Position numbers and translations under genes: made by a program. A DNA stretch of 64,000 nucleotides from NCBI GenBank assembly GCA_020848035.1, contig JADLAX010000100.1, positions 98,170 through 162,169 on the forward strand, in the 5' to 3' direction. Source of the DNA: Anaerolineae bacterium (GTDB lineage Bacteria > Chloroflexota > Anaerolineae > Promineifilales > Promineifilaceae). Each line of letters begins with the position of its first letter. Position 1 is the first letter of the stretch. Below are positions 1 to 8,020 of this stretch, piece by piece. A model generated the notes under the pieces. It did not search any database. It saw nothing but the letters and a program-made list of their open reading frames with translations, and was not told the origin of the DNA.

Positions 1-710
1 ATATATCGTGTGATGTGTTAGGCACAGAAGAATGCAAATTAGATGAGGATGGGAATTCAATATTTGTTGATCCTTCAGCAGATTTGACAAGTTGGCTTGT
101 TTCTGAATTGGTTTCACATGCTGAAGCTCCTGAACTTTCACTCATGCGGCAAATAGTTAACCTTCCAAAACATCACCTTCCAACCAGTGGGCCATCTTTT
201 TTGGGCTATTTTGAATCAGCAATGTACATGGGCCAACTAGCAGGCCCTTTTTACCAACTAAACAAGGGATTTGGACGATGGGATGTTAAGAGAAACATTC
301 AATGGCAAATTGGCCCTGCAGTGACATTATGTGGAAGAAATTCTTGTGGCTGGTTCGATTATTCTACTCCGGGCAATATACTTTATGGATTTACAGCAGC
401 ATCTGTTGGTATTCCACTTGAAGTTTCTCAGTGGGCTGGAGGAGCATTAGAAATCAAAGAAGGCACAGTTAATTGGGCTAACTGGCGGACTACATTTGAA
501 GATCCCCAAGATTTAGCAGCAGTGCAATTTGGGTATCATTTATTTGATACATACGGTCCAGATATTACAGTAGCCGAATTTCAGGAGGCTTTTACGGTTG
601 ATATTCAAATACAGCTACAAAAGCCACCTGCTGGATTTGTTCCACGAAATCCAGCAGGGCCGGGCCAAAGGGAGTACTCTATTGGATACTTCAACTATGT
701 TGAGGAATAG
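1..710 (+). CDS. RHS protein C-terminal toxin tip 1 (Ntox44-like), 5' end outside window
   Basis: The reading frame is open from the first bases of the window. The first residues (SCDVLGTEEC) match the segment just after the RHS-core DPSGH motif in the tip at 4068 (ACDVLGTEDC), so this is the end of an RHS/YD-repeat protein. The remaining ~230 residues form a toxin domain. The stretch with W-D-V-K, GRNSCGWFDYSTPGN, YGF and later FEDPQDLAAVQFGYHLFDTYG resembles the polymorphic-toxin type 44 family (assignment from memory of the family pattern). RHS tips are normally released inside a competitor cell. The gene ends 5 nt before the next gene, as expected for a toxin-immunity pair. The upstream RHS core is not visible, so I cannot tell full-length from orphan. 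Confidence 0.7.
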   Translation, partial: ISCDVLGTEECKLDEDGNSIFVDPSADLTSWLVSELVSHAEAPELSLMRQIVNLPKHHLPTSGPSFLGYFESAMYMGQLAGPFYQLNKGFGRWDVKRNIQWQIGPAVTLCGRNSCGWFDYSTPGNILYGFTAASVGIPLEVSQWAGGALEIKEGTVNWANWRTTFEDPQDLAAVQFGYHLFDTYGPDITVAEFQEAFTVDIQIQLQKPPAGFVPRNPAGPGQREYSIGYFNYVEE

Positions 711-715
711 AATTT

Positions 716-1279
716 ATGGCTAGAAAAATATTACTATTTGCTATCGTATCAGTACCAGTTATCTTGATGTTTTGTGCAGTTAGTTTTAAATTATTGACCG
801 ATGGTTGTATCTGGTTTTTTTGCACACCTGAAAGAAATATATCAGTTTATGAGCTAGATATTCCCGATACATTCTTTCCATCTAATTCAATCATCAATGA
901 ACTGCTTCCAGTATCCGAACCCATGGGTGCAGAGGAAGCAATCAACAAGACTGTCTATTGGGGAGACTACGGTATTGCTGTATATAACATTTGGAATTAC
1001 AAAAGTGAGAGGAGGGCGTCGTCATTGTTTAATGCTTTAAAAAATGATGCTTCCCGGTTTAAACCTCATGACAATGTGAACTACATTAGTCAAACATCTG
1101 ACGAGTTTTTTTCAGGATGTGGCTATTTGCAACTAGGTGGATATCGTTGTGGAGCTTTTATCAGATATGAAGGGCTTACTATTTCACTTTCCGCAAGAAT
1201 TGACAGTCAAATGACCGAAAAGCAATTTAATGAAATCATACAATATATTGATGAGGAGTTGGCCCAATTATTTGAATGA
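716..1279 (+). CDS. Putative immunity protein for tip 1, single N-terminal membrane segment
   Basis: Starts 5 nt after the stop of tip 1, so the two are almost certainly cotranscribed. The 187-residue product opens with a hydrophobic helix (about residues 4-28), followed by a soluble domain of roughly 150 residues with several Cys. I do not recognise the family. Position directly after a toxin tip, small size and membrane anchoring fit an immunity protein that neutralises the toxin at the inner face of the envelope; that role is inferred from position. Low GC like tip 1, indicating that the pair travelled together. Confidence 0.6.
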   Translation: MARKILLFAIVSVPVILMFCAVSFKLLTDGCIWFFCTPERNISVYELDIPDTFFPSNSIINELLPVSEPMGAEEAINKTVYWGDYGIAVYNIWNYKSERRASSLFNALKNDASRFKPHDNVNYISQTSDEFFSGCGYLQLGGYRCGAFIRYEGLTISLSARIDSQMTEKQFNEIIQYIDEELAQLFE

Positions 1280-1387
1280 TCTCCTACCCTCTGCTTCGGT
1301 CGGGTCTTCTAAATCGCGGGCTGTGGCCATTCTCCTGAACGTGCCACTCGCCTCGCTTGTCGTAGGTTTTGCATTCGGCACCTATCT

Positions 1388-1423
1388 GTTCTTTCTTTTT
1401 GGACTCGCCCAAAAAGAAAGAAC
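1388..1423. repeat. Cassette-end hairpin 1
   Basis: Perfect 15-bp inverted repeat GTTCTTTCTTTTTGG / CCAAAAAGAAAGAAC with a 6-nt loop. It lies just after the immunity gene and just before a recombinase unit. Near-identical hairpins sit after the other two toxin/immunity pairs (5585-5620 and 9045-9078). The flank before it (gccactcgcctcgct) also recurs near 8995-9015. There is no clear T-tract on the plus strand, so it is not simply an intrinsic terminator. Confidence 0.8.
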
Positions 1424-1463
1424 CAAAGAAAAAACCGAGGCTCCCTCTCCCTGGTTTGTTTTG

Positions 1464-3125
1464 CTACCAGGCAGGTATCGCCGGTTCGTTAACAACACGC
1501 TGGTCTGGTGGCTTTGGGATTCCCTGTGCCGTTTTCGCCAGGGCTGCCAGACCTTGCTGTAGTTCATCTACCATTGCCTGCTGGCTGTCCGTCAGCGGTT
1601 CCGCTTGTAGGGTTGTCACCAGTTGCAGCAGGCGGGTTGGCGTTTTGGTTTGGGCAGGATTGTGGCCATTGTCCTCTGGCTTGGGGGTTTCTGCCTGTGG
1701 CAAACGCGGCTGCAGCCGCTCCTCAATCACGGCCATCGCCGTGTAGTAATCCCTGGCCACCGTCTGGTCATGCAGCCGGGCGTAAGTCAGTGTAGTTTGC
1801 AGCCGCTGGTGGCCTAGCAAGGCTTGAATGCTGGTTATCTTACAGCCCGCATTGACCAACTGCGTGGCGAACGTGTGCCTGAGCATATGGGGCGTCACCT
1901 TCACCCCTGTTCGTTTCCCGGCTGCTTTGAGCCGAAGGCGTATCAGCTCTGTGGAAATGTGCTTGTGCCGGTAGAGAAAAACGTACTCGTTTATGCCACC
2001 AATGCTTTCTCCGCGCATCTCAAGGTAAGCTTCAACCGCCTTGACCGTCGCCGCTGTCAGGTACACGGTGCGGTCTTTCACTCCCTTGCTGCGCCGGATG
2101 ACGATGCGTTGTTGGTCGAGAGAAAGGTCTGCCAACGTTAAATCCTCCAGTTCACACAGCCTGAGGCCACCCTGCCACAGCAGGTAAAACGCCGCCAGAT
2201 CCAGGCGGCACATCCGTATTCTGGCTGTTGTAGTGGCTTCGGTTAGTTGTTGTTCCAGGTCATCCCGCAGCCGCCGCACCTGCTCGTCGGTGAGAAAACG
2301 GGGCAGGCTGTCCGGTTTCTTCAAGCCGGGCAGGGTTAGCAAAGCAGCCGGCACCTGGCAACCGCGCTGCTGCAAAAAGCGCAAACAGCCCTGGAAGTTG
2401 TACAGGTCGAGGTTGATGCTGCTGGTAGCATACCCTTGGGCCAGCTTCTCGTCGATGTAGGCGTACAAATGGCGGCGGCGCAGGGTCATCACGCTCTCAA
2501 TGCTGTCCAACTCAACCTCCTTTTGCTGGCACAACCAGCGCCAGATTTGTGTATATTTCTGCCAGAACTGGTAGGTGGAGACGGCACGACGGGACGGCCG
2601 CCAGTTGACCTGGCGCAGCTGTAGGTATTTTTCCAGCTGGGTAAGCAGCCAGCCGGGCAAGCCTTCCTGGTAGCGGGCGGCGTTGCCGCAAGTGGCCGCT
2701 TCTTCAGCCGTCACCAGACCCCGCTCCAGCCGCAAGAAGCGGCGAAACCAGGTGAGCGAGTGGCGGCAGTTCCTGGTCCAGCCCTCACTCCGCTGCTTGG
2801 CTTCAATGTAAGCCACTGCTTTTTGCAGGTCTGCGCCAAAACCTTGCTCTGTAGTTGCTGAAATGTCTAGCTGGGGATGGGGTTTGAGATTCAGTCCCAA
2901 CACATGCCCGGCCATAGGGATGCGGTGCTGCTCAATGACCGACTGTGCCACACCGCCTTCAGCCAGCCAGGACCGGTATTTTTCTAACAGTGCCACATTT
3001 TCCGGCGGCCAGGAAGATGTCGGCTGGGGCACAGGGCAACCTTCAGGCACCGGCGACAGCTTGCGGCCCTTGCGCAGCGCCCTGTCGTACCGTTCGGCGA
3101 CGGTTTGGGCTTGTTTCTCAGCCAT
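1464..3125 (-). CDS. Tyrosine recombinase, long partner of unit A
   Basis: A 553-residue phage-integrase-family protein. The catalytic set is visible: Arg in GGLRLCELEDL, Lys in RRSKGVKDRTVYL, HMLRH, LLGH and the nucleophile Tyr in TTLTYARLHD. The ~270 residues before the catalytic domain are an arm/core-binding region longer than in XerC/D. About 100 residues follow the Tyr. It overlaps the upstream recombinase gene by 8 bp, so the two are translationally coupled. Its nearest relative in the window is 9161-10684, which has the same partner arrangement. Paired recombinases of this kind occur in Tn554-like and RIT-type elements; no third gene is present here. Confidence 0.9.
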   Translation of the reverse strand: MAEKQAQTVAERYDRALRKGRKLSPVPEGCPVPQPTSSWPPENVALLEKYRSWLAEGGVAQSVIEQHRIPMAGHVLGLNLKPHPQLDISATTEQGFGADLQKAVAYIEAKQRSEGWTRNCRHSLTWFRRFLRLERGLVTAEEAATCGNAARYQEGLPGWLLTQLEKYLQLRQVNWRPSRRAVSTYQFWQKYTQIWRWLCQQKEVELDSIESVMTLRRRHLYAYIDEKLAQGYATSSINLDLYNFQGCLRFLQQRGCQVPAALLTLPGLKKPDSLPRFLTDEQVRRLRDDLEQQLTEATTTARIRMCRLDLAAFYLLWQGGLRLCELEDLTLADLSLDQQRIVIRRSKGVKDRTVYLTAATVKAVEAYLEMRGESIGGINEYVFLYRHKHISTELIRLRLKAAGKRTGVKVTPHMLRHTFATQLVNAGCKITSIQALLGHQRLQTTLTYARLHDQTVARDYYTAMAVIEERLQPRLPQAETPKPEDNGHNPAQTKTPTRLLQLVTTLQAEPLTDSQQAMVDELQQGLAALAKTAQGIPKPPDQRVVNEPAIPAW

Positions 3126-3984
3126 GGTGCCACCCCGCTAATTGCCGGGCAGCAGCGTAGAAGTCTGCCTTCACTTTGGGGTTGTTGGCCGCCAGGTAGG
3201 TTTCGGTGGTGGCGATCAAGGCGTGGCCCATGAGCTGCTGAATGCTGGTGACAGGCACATCGGCACAAACCAGGTCGTTGGCGAAGTTGTGGCGTAACTG
3301 GTGGGCGGTGATATGAACCCCGGCAGCTTTGCGGTATCGCTCCAGCCGTTTCTGGATGCCGATGGCGGCGAGGGGGTCGTGGCGATAGTTGAGGAAAACG
3401 GCCGTATGGTCCACCCCAGCCCGTTCTGCCAGATAGCGACGCAAGGCTTGTTCTGCCTGGCTGGAGAGGTAAACCGACCGCTCCTTGCTGTTCTTGCCCA
3501 TGATTTGCAGGCGGGGCTGGGCTTCATGCAGGTACAAATCTTGCAGCTGCAAACCGGCCACCTCCGAAATTCTGAGGCCGCACCTTAACATGAGCAGAAA
3601 TATGGCCTGGTCGCGCACATCTTCGATGACGTCGAAAAAAGCGTGCAAATCTGCTTCCGGCACGGCGCGGGGCAGGCGGCGCGGCGCACGCAGGCTGTGG
3701 CGTTGCGGTAGTACGGGGCAGATGAGCTCTGGCTCTTCGGCCTGGAGAAAGGTGTAGAGTGAAGTGACGGCCGCTAAACGGCGGTTGATAGTGGCCGGGT
3801 GCAGGCCACGCTTGTTTTGCTCATTGATGAAGTCGTCTATGTCTGTGATTTGAATCTCGGCTGGGGGTCTGTCGCCAACGACGCTGACAAACTGCTGCAG
3901 GTCACAGTGGTAATCTTGCCAGGTGTGAGCCTGGGGGTTGCGGCGGCGAACCCAGTTGACAAAGCGGGTGATTTCATCCAACAT
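3118..3984 (-). CDS. Tyrosine recombinase, short XerC-like partner of unit A
   Basis: XerC/D-sized (288 residues). An N-terminal SAM-like core-binding domain (FVNWVRRRNPQAHTWQDYHCDL) precedes a catalytic domain with LRCGLRISEVAGL, GKNSKERSVYLS, HQLRH, LMGH and Tyr in TTETYLAAN. I chose the ATG at 3984 because AGGAGG lies 6 nt before it; the frame is open further but without a better site. That ribosome binding site is inside one arm of the inverted-repeat site at 3988-4050. First gene of a two-gene unit, overlapping the next by 8 bp. Presumed to act with its partner as a heteromeric recombinase. Confidence 0.9.
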   Translation of the reverse strand: MLDEITRFVNWVRRRNPQAHTWQDYHCDLQQFVSVVGDRPPAEIQITDIDDFINEQNKRGLHPATINRRLAAVTSLYTFLQAEEPELICPVLPQRHSLRAPRRLPRAVPEADLHAFFDVIEDVRDQAIFLLMLRCGLRISEVAGLQLQDLYLHEAQPRLQIMGKNSKERSVYLSSQAEQALRRYLAERAGVDHTAVFLNYRHDPLAAIGIQKRLERYRKAAGVHITAHQLRHNFANDLVCADVPVTSIQQLMGHALIATTETYLAANNPKVKADFYAAARQLAGWHHG

Positions 3985-3987
3985 ATT

Positions 3988-4050
3988 GTGCCTCCTATGG
4001 CGTGAATTAAGTTGTTTGGTGTGAACAACAATTCTACCCATAGGAGGCAC
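3988..4050. repeat. Nested inverted-repeat site of recombinase unit A (candidate att site)
   Basis: Outer arms GTGCCTCCTATGG (3988-4000) and CCATAGGAGGCAC (4038-4050) are a perfect 13-bp inverted repeat. Inside them lies GTTGTT / AACAAC (4011-4016 and 4024-4029) around a 7-bp centre, the size of a tyrosine-recombinase core. The outer arms contain AGGAGG pointing both ways: leftward it is the ribosome binding site of the recombinase, rightward it faces the RHS tip. Unit B has the same architecture at 11542-11598. The att role is inferred. Confidence 0.6.
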
Positions 4051-4067
4051 CAGCGCTGTGCCGCTAT

Positions 4068-4961
4068 GTGGTCATGAATCTGGGTATATATAAGTGGTCA
4101 AACACGAACCGCTGGTTGTCTCCCGACACCATTGTACCCGATCCGGGGAATCCCCAAAGCTTCAATAGATATTCATACGGATATAACAACCCTGTCAAGT
4201 ATTTCGACCCTTCTGGTCATATTGCCTGCGACGTTTTAGGAACCGAGGACTGCGTCCAAGACGCTGACGGAAATAACACGGCAAATTATGCTCTACTCGA
4301 TATGCCGACCGAAGCACGAAGACAATATCTGGCAGAGTATACAGATTTCTTGCTTAGAGTAGTTCGTAATCCGCAGGCCGGAATTACAGATGTGGAAATT
4401 ATTGCCCGTGTTATGGAAGCTGCTTCCGGTTTCAATACCACCGTTCGCGAATGGGCAGACGACATTACCTCCGTTGTCAATGGCACAACCGGTTTATTTA
4501 CCTTACTAACCGCCATCTCAGGTGACCAAGCCCCTCAATTTGGCGATACAGGATTTCATGCTGTCTATCGAGATAATCAAAACCAAGTGTATCATTGGTG
4601 GGCGTATGTAAACAGTGCTGTTCAAGGCGGCGAATTTGGTGCAAATGTACTTGGTTATATAGGTAACGAAGTACATGAATTCTGGGACTTTCGTGAAGTT
4701 GTCAGACAACCAGCAAGTGGTTCGTCGTGGGCAGATTATGCGCTTTCAGAGAATGGAATGGCTTTTGGTTTAGGGCTTCATTATGGTAATTTTTCGCCTC
4801 AAGAAGCTGGAGATGTTGCCCGTTGGGCATTAGCAACAGATTTAAGAAGACCAATAGTACGATGGATGTCGGAGAATATTGGGGATGCGTTCCTACCGCC
4901 AAATGTAATTCGGGAAGGGATAGAACATCCTCTCCCGCCGCCAATCATCGTCATCCCGTAA
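4068..4961 (+). CDS. Orphan RHS toxin tip 2
   Basis: The first ~45 residues are the end of the RHS core (NRWLSPDTIVPDPGNPQSF, NRYSYGYNNPVKYFDPSGH), without the preceding YD repeats. About 250 residues of variable toxin follow. The toxin contains FHAVYRDNQNQVYHWWAYV, a GNEVHEFWDFREV stretch and SWADYALSENGMAFGLGLHYG; I do not recognise the family. GTG at 4068 and ATG at 4074 are both possible starts, and an AGGAGG in the recombinase site lies about 20 nt upstream. This is a promoterless tip that could be joined to a full RHS gene by recombination, or a decaying leftover. AT-rich and without ACGGCCGT. Confidence 0.75.
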   Translation: MVMNLGIYKWSNTNRWLSPDTIVPDPGNPQSFNRYSYGYNNPVKYFDPSGHIACDVLGTEDCVQDADGNNTANYALLDMPTEARRQYLAEYTDFLLRVVRNPQAGITDVEIIARVMEAASGFNTTVREWADDITSVVNGTTGLFTLLTAISGDQAPQFGDTGFHAVYRDNQNQVYHWWAYVNSAVQGGEFGANVLGYIGNEVHEFWDFREVVRQPASGSSWADYALSENGMAFGLGLHYGNFSPQEAGDVARWALATDLRRPIVRWMSENIGDAFLPPNVIREGIEHPLPPPIIVIP

Positions 4962-5054
4962 TTGGGAATTGAAGGTCAGGCGAATTGTTTCTGGCTTAAG
5001 CTCAATGGTGACCAGTTTGTGGTTGTCAAAAACATCTTACGACAGGAGAGTTTA

Positions 5055-5552
5055 ATGCGTAGCGGAGATAAGTTTCTACTAACCGTTTTACTCATGTTAC
5101 TCGTAGCTTGCAGTGGTAGAACATCAGAAGAAAGGCGTGCTTATGCTACCTGGCAAGCAGAGCAATATCCTTGGGCATTCTATCCAATCACCGAAGAAAG
5201 CAAAAATGAGCTGTGTCAGGCTCTTGAACTGCCAACTGACGACGCATTATGTCAGACGGGAACAGAAATAATGCATAAAGATGTAGTGGAAAAGGTGCAA
5301 GAACTGTTCCCCGTTGATGTAACGAGCTATACAGAAGTTGAAGCTAAGCTGGGGGATTTTCCTCACTCCATTGAAGAGTCAAAACAGCCCAATGGAAACC
5401 TTGTTGGATTGTGGCACGTATACCGCCTGACTGAATATGAGGGTGCCTGCATATATTTTCAGATCGACCTAAATGATAACCAAACCATTGAAAAGATATC
5501 CTCGACAGGATTAGGAACTGCCCCAGGCCCTACCCGCTGTGGGCCGCCTTAA
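5055..5552 (+). CDS. Lipoprotein, putative immunity for tip 2
   Basis: Start chosen at 5055, preceded by AGGAGAG; the frame is open back to 4962 but without a signal there. The 165-residue product has a classical lipoprotein signal peptide ending LLVAC, so the mature protein begins at Cys and is membrane-anchored outside the cytoplasm. The rest is acidic with several Cys, and I know no family for it. It follows tip 2 by about 90 nt. An extracytoplasmic immunity protein would imply that tip 2 acts in the envelope; this is inference from the pairing. Confidence 0.65.
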   Translation: MRSGDKFLLTVLLMLLVACSGRTSEERRAYATWQAEQYPWAFYPITEESKNELCQALELPTDDALCQTGTEIMHKDVVEKVQELFPVDVTSYTEVEAKLGDFPHSIEESKQPNGNLVGLWHVYRLTEYEGACIYFQIDLNDNQTIEKISSTGLGTAPGPTRCGPP

Positions 5553-5584
5553 ACTCACCAAAGGGAGCCTGGCTTTTTTCTTTG

Positions 5585-5620
5585 GTCCTTTCTTTTTGGG
5601 CCAGTCCAAAAAGAAAGGAC
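5585..5620. repeat. Cassette-end hairpin 2
   Basis: Perfect 15-bp inverted repeat GTCCTTTCTTTTTGG / CCAAAAAGAAAGGAC with a 6-nt loop. It differs from hairpin 1 by one compensated base pair, so the pairing, not just the sequence, is conserved. It follows the immunity gene of tip 2. A second, longer-range pair (ACCAAAG / CTTTGGT) surrounds the run of T before it. Confidence 0.8.
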
Positions 5621-5697
5621 AGGCCGGTGGCCCACAAACGTCCTCCTCCGCAACGGCGGCTGCTGTTTTCATATGCAGTTGTGAGGAGCCTTAACAA

Positions 5698-6918
5698 TTA
5701 GTCGGCTTGTGGCAGCTGCGACGGCGGCAGCTTAAACGTCTTGCTGCCCCAAGGAATGTGGGTCAGCTCCTGCCCAATGCCCAACCGGTCCAGATGGTGG
5801 CGCGTGTACTGCAAAGCGCTCATACCATCCGGCAGATTCTTGACCTTGAGCTTGTAAGCCATGCCAAAGAAAGCACAGGCCACCTGCTGCGGCGTGGCAA
5901 AGCGGTCACCTTCATCCTTTGTCAGCGTGTGCCAGACCGTCACCAGCAGCTTGCGGGCTATGGCGACCTTCGCTTTTTTCTTGGCCGTTTGCTGGCACAG
6001 CCGTTGGAACTCTGCCTTCCAGTGGTCGTGGCAGCGGACAGCCGCTTGCGCCGCTTCCACCATGGCCCGGCGTAAGTCACGCCGTCCCATCTTGGTGATC
6101 CGGCCGCGCCACTGCAACTGGCCACTGTCATGCACCTTCGTGCCTAAGCCAGTGTAGCCAACCAGTTGGTTGGCGCTGGGAAAACGGCCGATTTCCCCAA
6201 TAGCCGCCAAAATGGTCACCGCATTGATGAAGCCAATGCCCGGGATCTGCACCAGCAGCGGCACCCGTTCATCCCGCGCTGCGTGGTACGCCAGGCATTG
6301 CTCCAGGCGTTCCAGCTGCTGCCGGGCAAAGGCCACAGTATCCAGGTCAGACTGCAAGCGGAACTGTTCCAGCGGCTCCAGTGGTAGCGCTTCCCACCAG
6401 TCACGCATTTGTGGCGTGTAAGGGTCGCTTTTCGGTGGAGCTTCCAGATGGTACTTGTGCAGCACCGACTGCAAACGACATTTGGCCTGGGTCGCCAGAC
6501 GCACCATTTTCCAGCGTTGGGCAATGAGGGCACGGAGCTGGCGCACTTCCTGTGGCGGCACCCAAACCGGCGGGAGCAGCCCGGCGGCATGAAGTTGTGC
6601 TAAAATGAGGGCAGCTTTTTTGTCGGTCATCACCTGGGCTCGGGTGATGAGATGGACGTGTGGTGGATGCGCCACGGTCACCGAATGGGTAAAGGGTTCC
6701 AGTGTGTCCACCACTTTCCAGGTATTGGTCGTCATTTCCAGCACCACCGCATCTGTGGGGCACAGCTCCCGCTCTGCCCACGCTTGCAGTCGAGCATTGG
6801 GCACCCGCTGTGGTCCCAATATTTGCTCTTTATCGAGATTAACGCCGGTGGCTACAAAGTAGTTCTTGTGAATATCCAGGCCGATGAAGCGTTGGGGAAC
6901 AACCTCTAAGGTATCCAT
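5698..6918 (-). CDS. IS110-family transposase
   Basis: N-terminal RuvC-like DEDD domain with FIGLDIHKNYFVATG, and a C-terminal transposase_20 domain with VQIPGIGFINAVTILAAIG, FPSANQLVGYTGLG and the GRITKMGRRDLR stretch. The length (406 residues) is normal for the family. Start 6918 is taken because GGAGGTTGAAT precedes it. IS110 elements lack terminal inverted repeats and are directed by an element-encoded bridge RNA. The insertion lies between hairpin 2 and the RHS part of tip 3, so it probably cut into or replaced the cassette junction. Confidence 0.92.
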   Translation of the reverse strand: MDTLEVVPQRFIGLDIHKNYFVATGVNLDKEQILGPQRVPNARLQAWAERELCPTDAVVLEMTTNTWKVVDTLEPFTHSVTVAHPPHVHLITRAQVMTDKKAALILAQLHAAGLLPPVWVPPQEVRQLRALIAQRWKMVRLATQAKCRLQSVLHKYHLEAPPKSDPYTPQMRDWWEALPLEPLEQFRLQSDLDTVAFARQQLERLEQCLAYHAARDERVPLLVQIPGIGFINAVTILAAIGEIGRFPSANQLVGYTGLGTKVHDSGQLQWRGRITKMGRRDLRRAMVEAAQAAVRCHDHWKAEFQRLCQQTAKKKAKVAIARKLLVTVWHTLTKDEGDRFATPQQVACAFFGMAYKLKVKNLPDGMSALQYTRHHLDRLGIGQELTHIPWGSKTFKLPPSQLPQAD

Positions 6919-7275
6919 ATTCAACCTCCAGGGAAAAGGAAACTGACATGCCTTGTCAGCAAAGGCCAGGCACATCCTTTGGAGGGTCATGGCTGCACAC
7001 ACGGATACGAGCTTGAGTCTTGGCGATGCACTGCTGCACTACAGCCATCATCGCCTTCCTCTTCTCATGTAAGCGGATGCGAGCGGGCGGTCACACATGG
7101 GGGCGGGTTGGCGAACCGATTGCGAGAATCGTCGCTATCCCATACGAATACTCGACCGGCCCTCACGCCATGTGCCTGGAGCGGCGCACCCACTCTCTTA
7201 CAAGAGGCAGTATAACACCACTCCCAGATGTGCCTGGTCTATCCCCGCGAGCGTCCTGCGCGGTTGTTAATATGT
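6919..7275 (-). ncRNA. Non-coding leader of the IS110 element, candidate bridge RNA region
   Basis: About 350 bp without a convincing gene precede the transposase, and RHS-coding sequence begins right after. In the IS110 group the left end, upstream of the transposase, encodes a bridge RNA that pairs with target and donor DNA; a long leader on the same strand fits. I did not fold it and cannot point to the two guide loops. The exact right end of the element is uncertain, between about 7225 and 7290. Confidence 0.4.
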
Positions 7276-8010
7276 ATACATGTGGAGAATCGCCCTATTA
7301 ACAGCGTGGACCCAACAGGACACTTTACATGTCAAATAGGAAGCGATGGAGACGCTGCTGGGATCTCAACAACCGATTGCGAAACATGGGTAAATGATAC
7401 CTTATCAGTTTTAGGGCTAACAGAAACAGGAACTCAAATAGTCGATGCCTTCTGGGCAGCAGATGCTGCTGCTGGTGAAGGAGGTCTAACCATTGTGGTT
7501 GGCGGCACTATCGAAATAACAACTGCGGTCTCAAGGCAAACCGGTACGCCTTCTGGATTCGAAATAAACATTAATGAAGCCTTAGCGAGTGTTGCCAATT
7601 TTATTGGTGAGACTATGTATGTGAAACCTGAAATGATTCTGAGCGATCCGTTTGACCCATCAAACTGGGGAACTGGAGGAGTAACAACATTCGGCCATGA
7701 ATCTATCCATGCAGCCCAAGGTTTTTGGAATGCGTATTCTTTATATGGAGAAGTAGAAGCATTTTATTATGAGTATCAGCTTGTAGAAGAATTCAATGTC
7801 CTCATAGCTGACTACAATAGCGGGTTGCAGGCAAATGATGAAGGTTTTTCAGAGATGTTGAATCAACACCCTATAGCAGAAAAGGCGGGTGAAGTAGGTT
7901 CTAATTGGAATACTCCTGCAAACGTAAGGAAGTTTCGGGATGATTTTCCACGACATCCGGTAGTGGGTCTTTTACCCTGGGCGCCTTATGTTGGAGGGTC
8001 GTTCCCTTAA
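7228..8010 (+). CDS. Orphan RHS toxin tip 3, HExxH metalloprotease-like
   Basis: RHS-core sequence starts at about 7282 (ENRPINSVDPTGHF); the residues before it probably come from the IS110 junction, so this is a 5'-truncated gene. The variable domain (~230 residues) contains TTFGHESIHAAQGF, a zinc-metallopeptidase HExxH motif, followed by a Glu-rich helix (YGEVEAFYYEYQ) that could supply the third ligand. I infer a peptidase toxin. No start codon with a good ribosome binding site is seen, so expression may need fusion to an RHS core. Followed at once by a lipoprotein gene. Confidence 0.7.
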   Translation: MCLVYPRERPARLLICIHVENRPINSVDPTGHFTCQIGSDGDAAGISTTDCETWVNDTLSVLGLTETGTQIVDAFWAADAAAGEGGLTIVVGGTIEITTAVSRQTGTPSGFEININEALASVANFIGETMYVKPEMILSDPFDPSNWGTGGVTTFGHESIHAAQGFWNAYSLYGEVEAFYYEYQLVEEFNVLIADYNSGLQANDEGFSEMLNQHPIAEKAGEVGSNWNTPANVRKFRDDFPRHPVVGLLPWAPYVGGSFP

Positions 8011-8020
8011 AAAGGTATTT

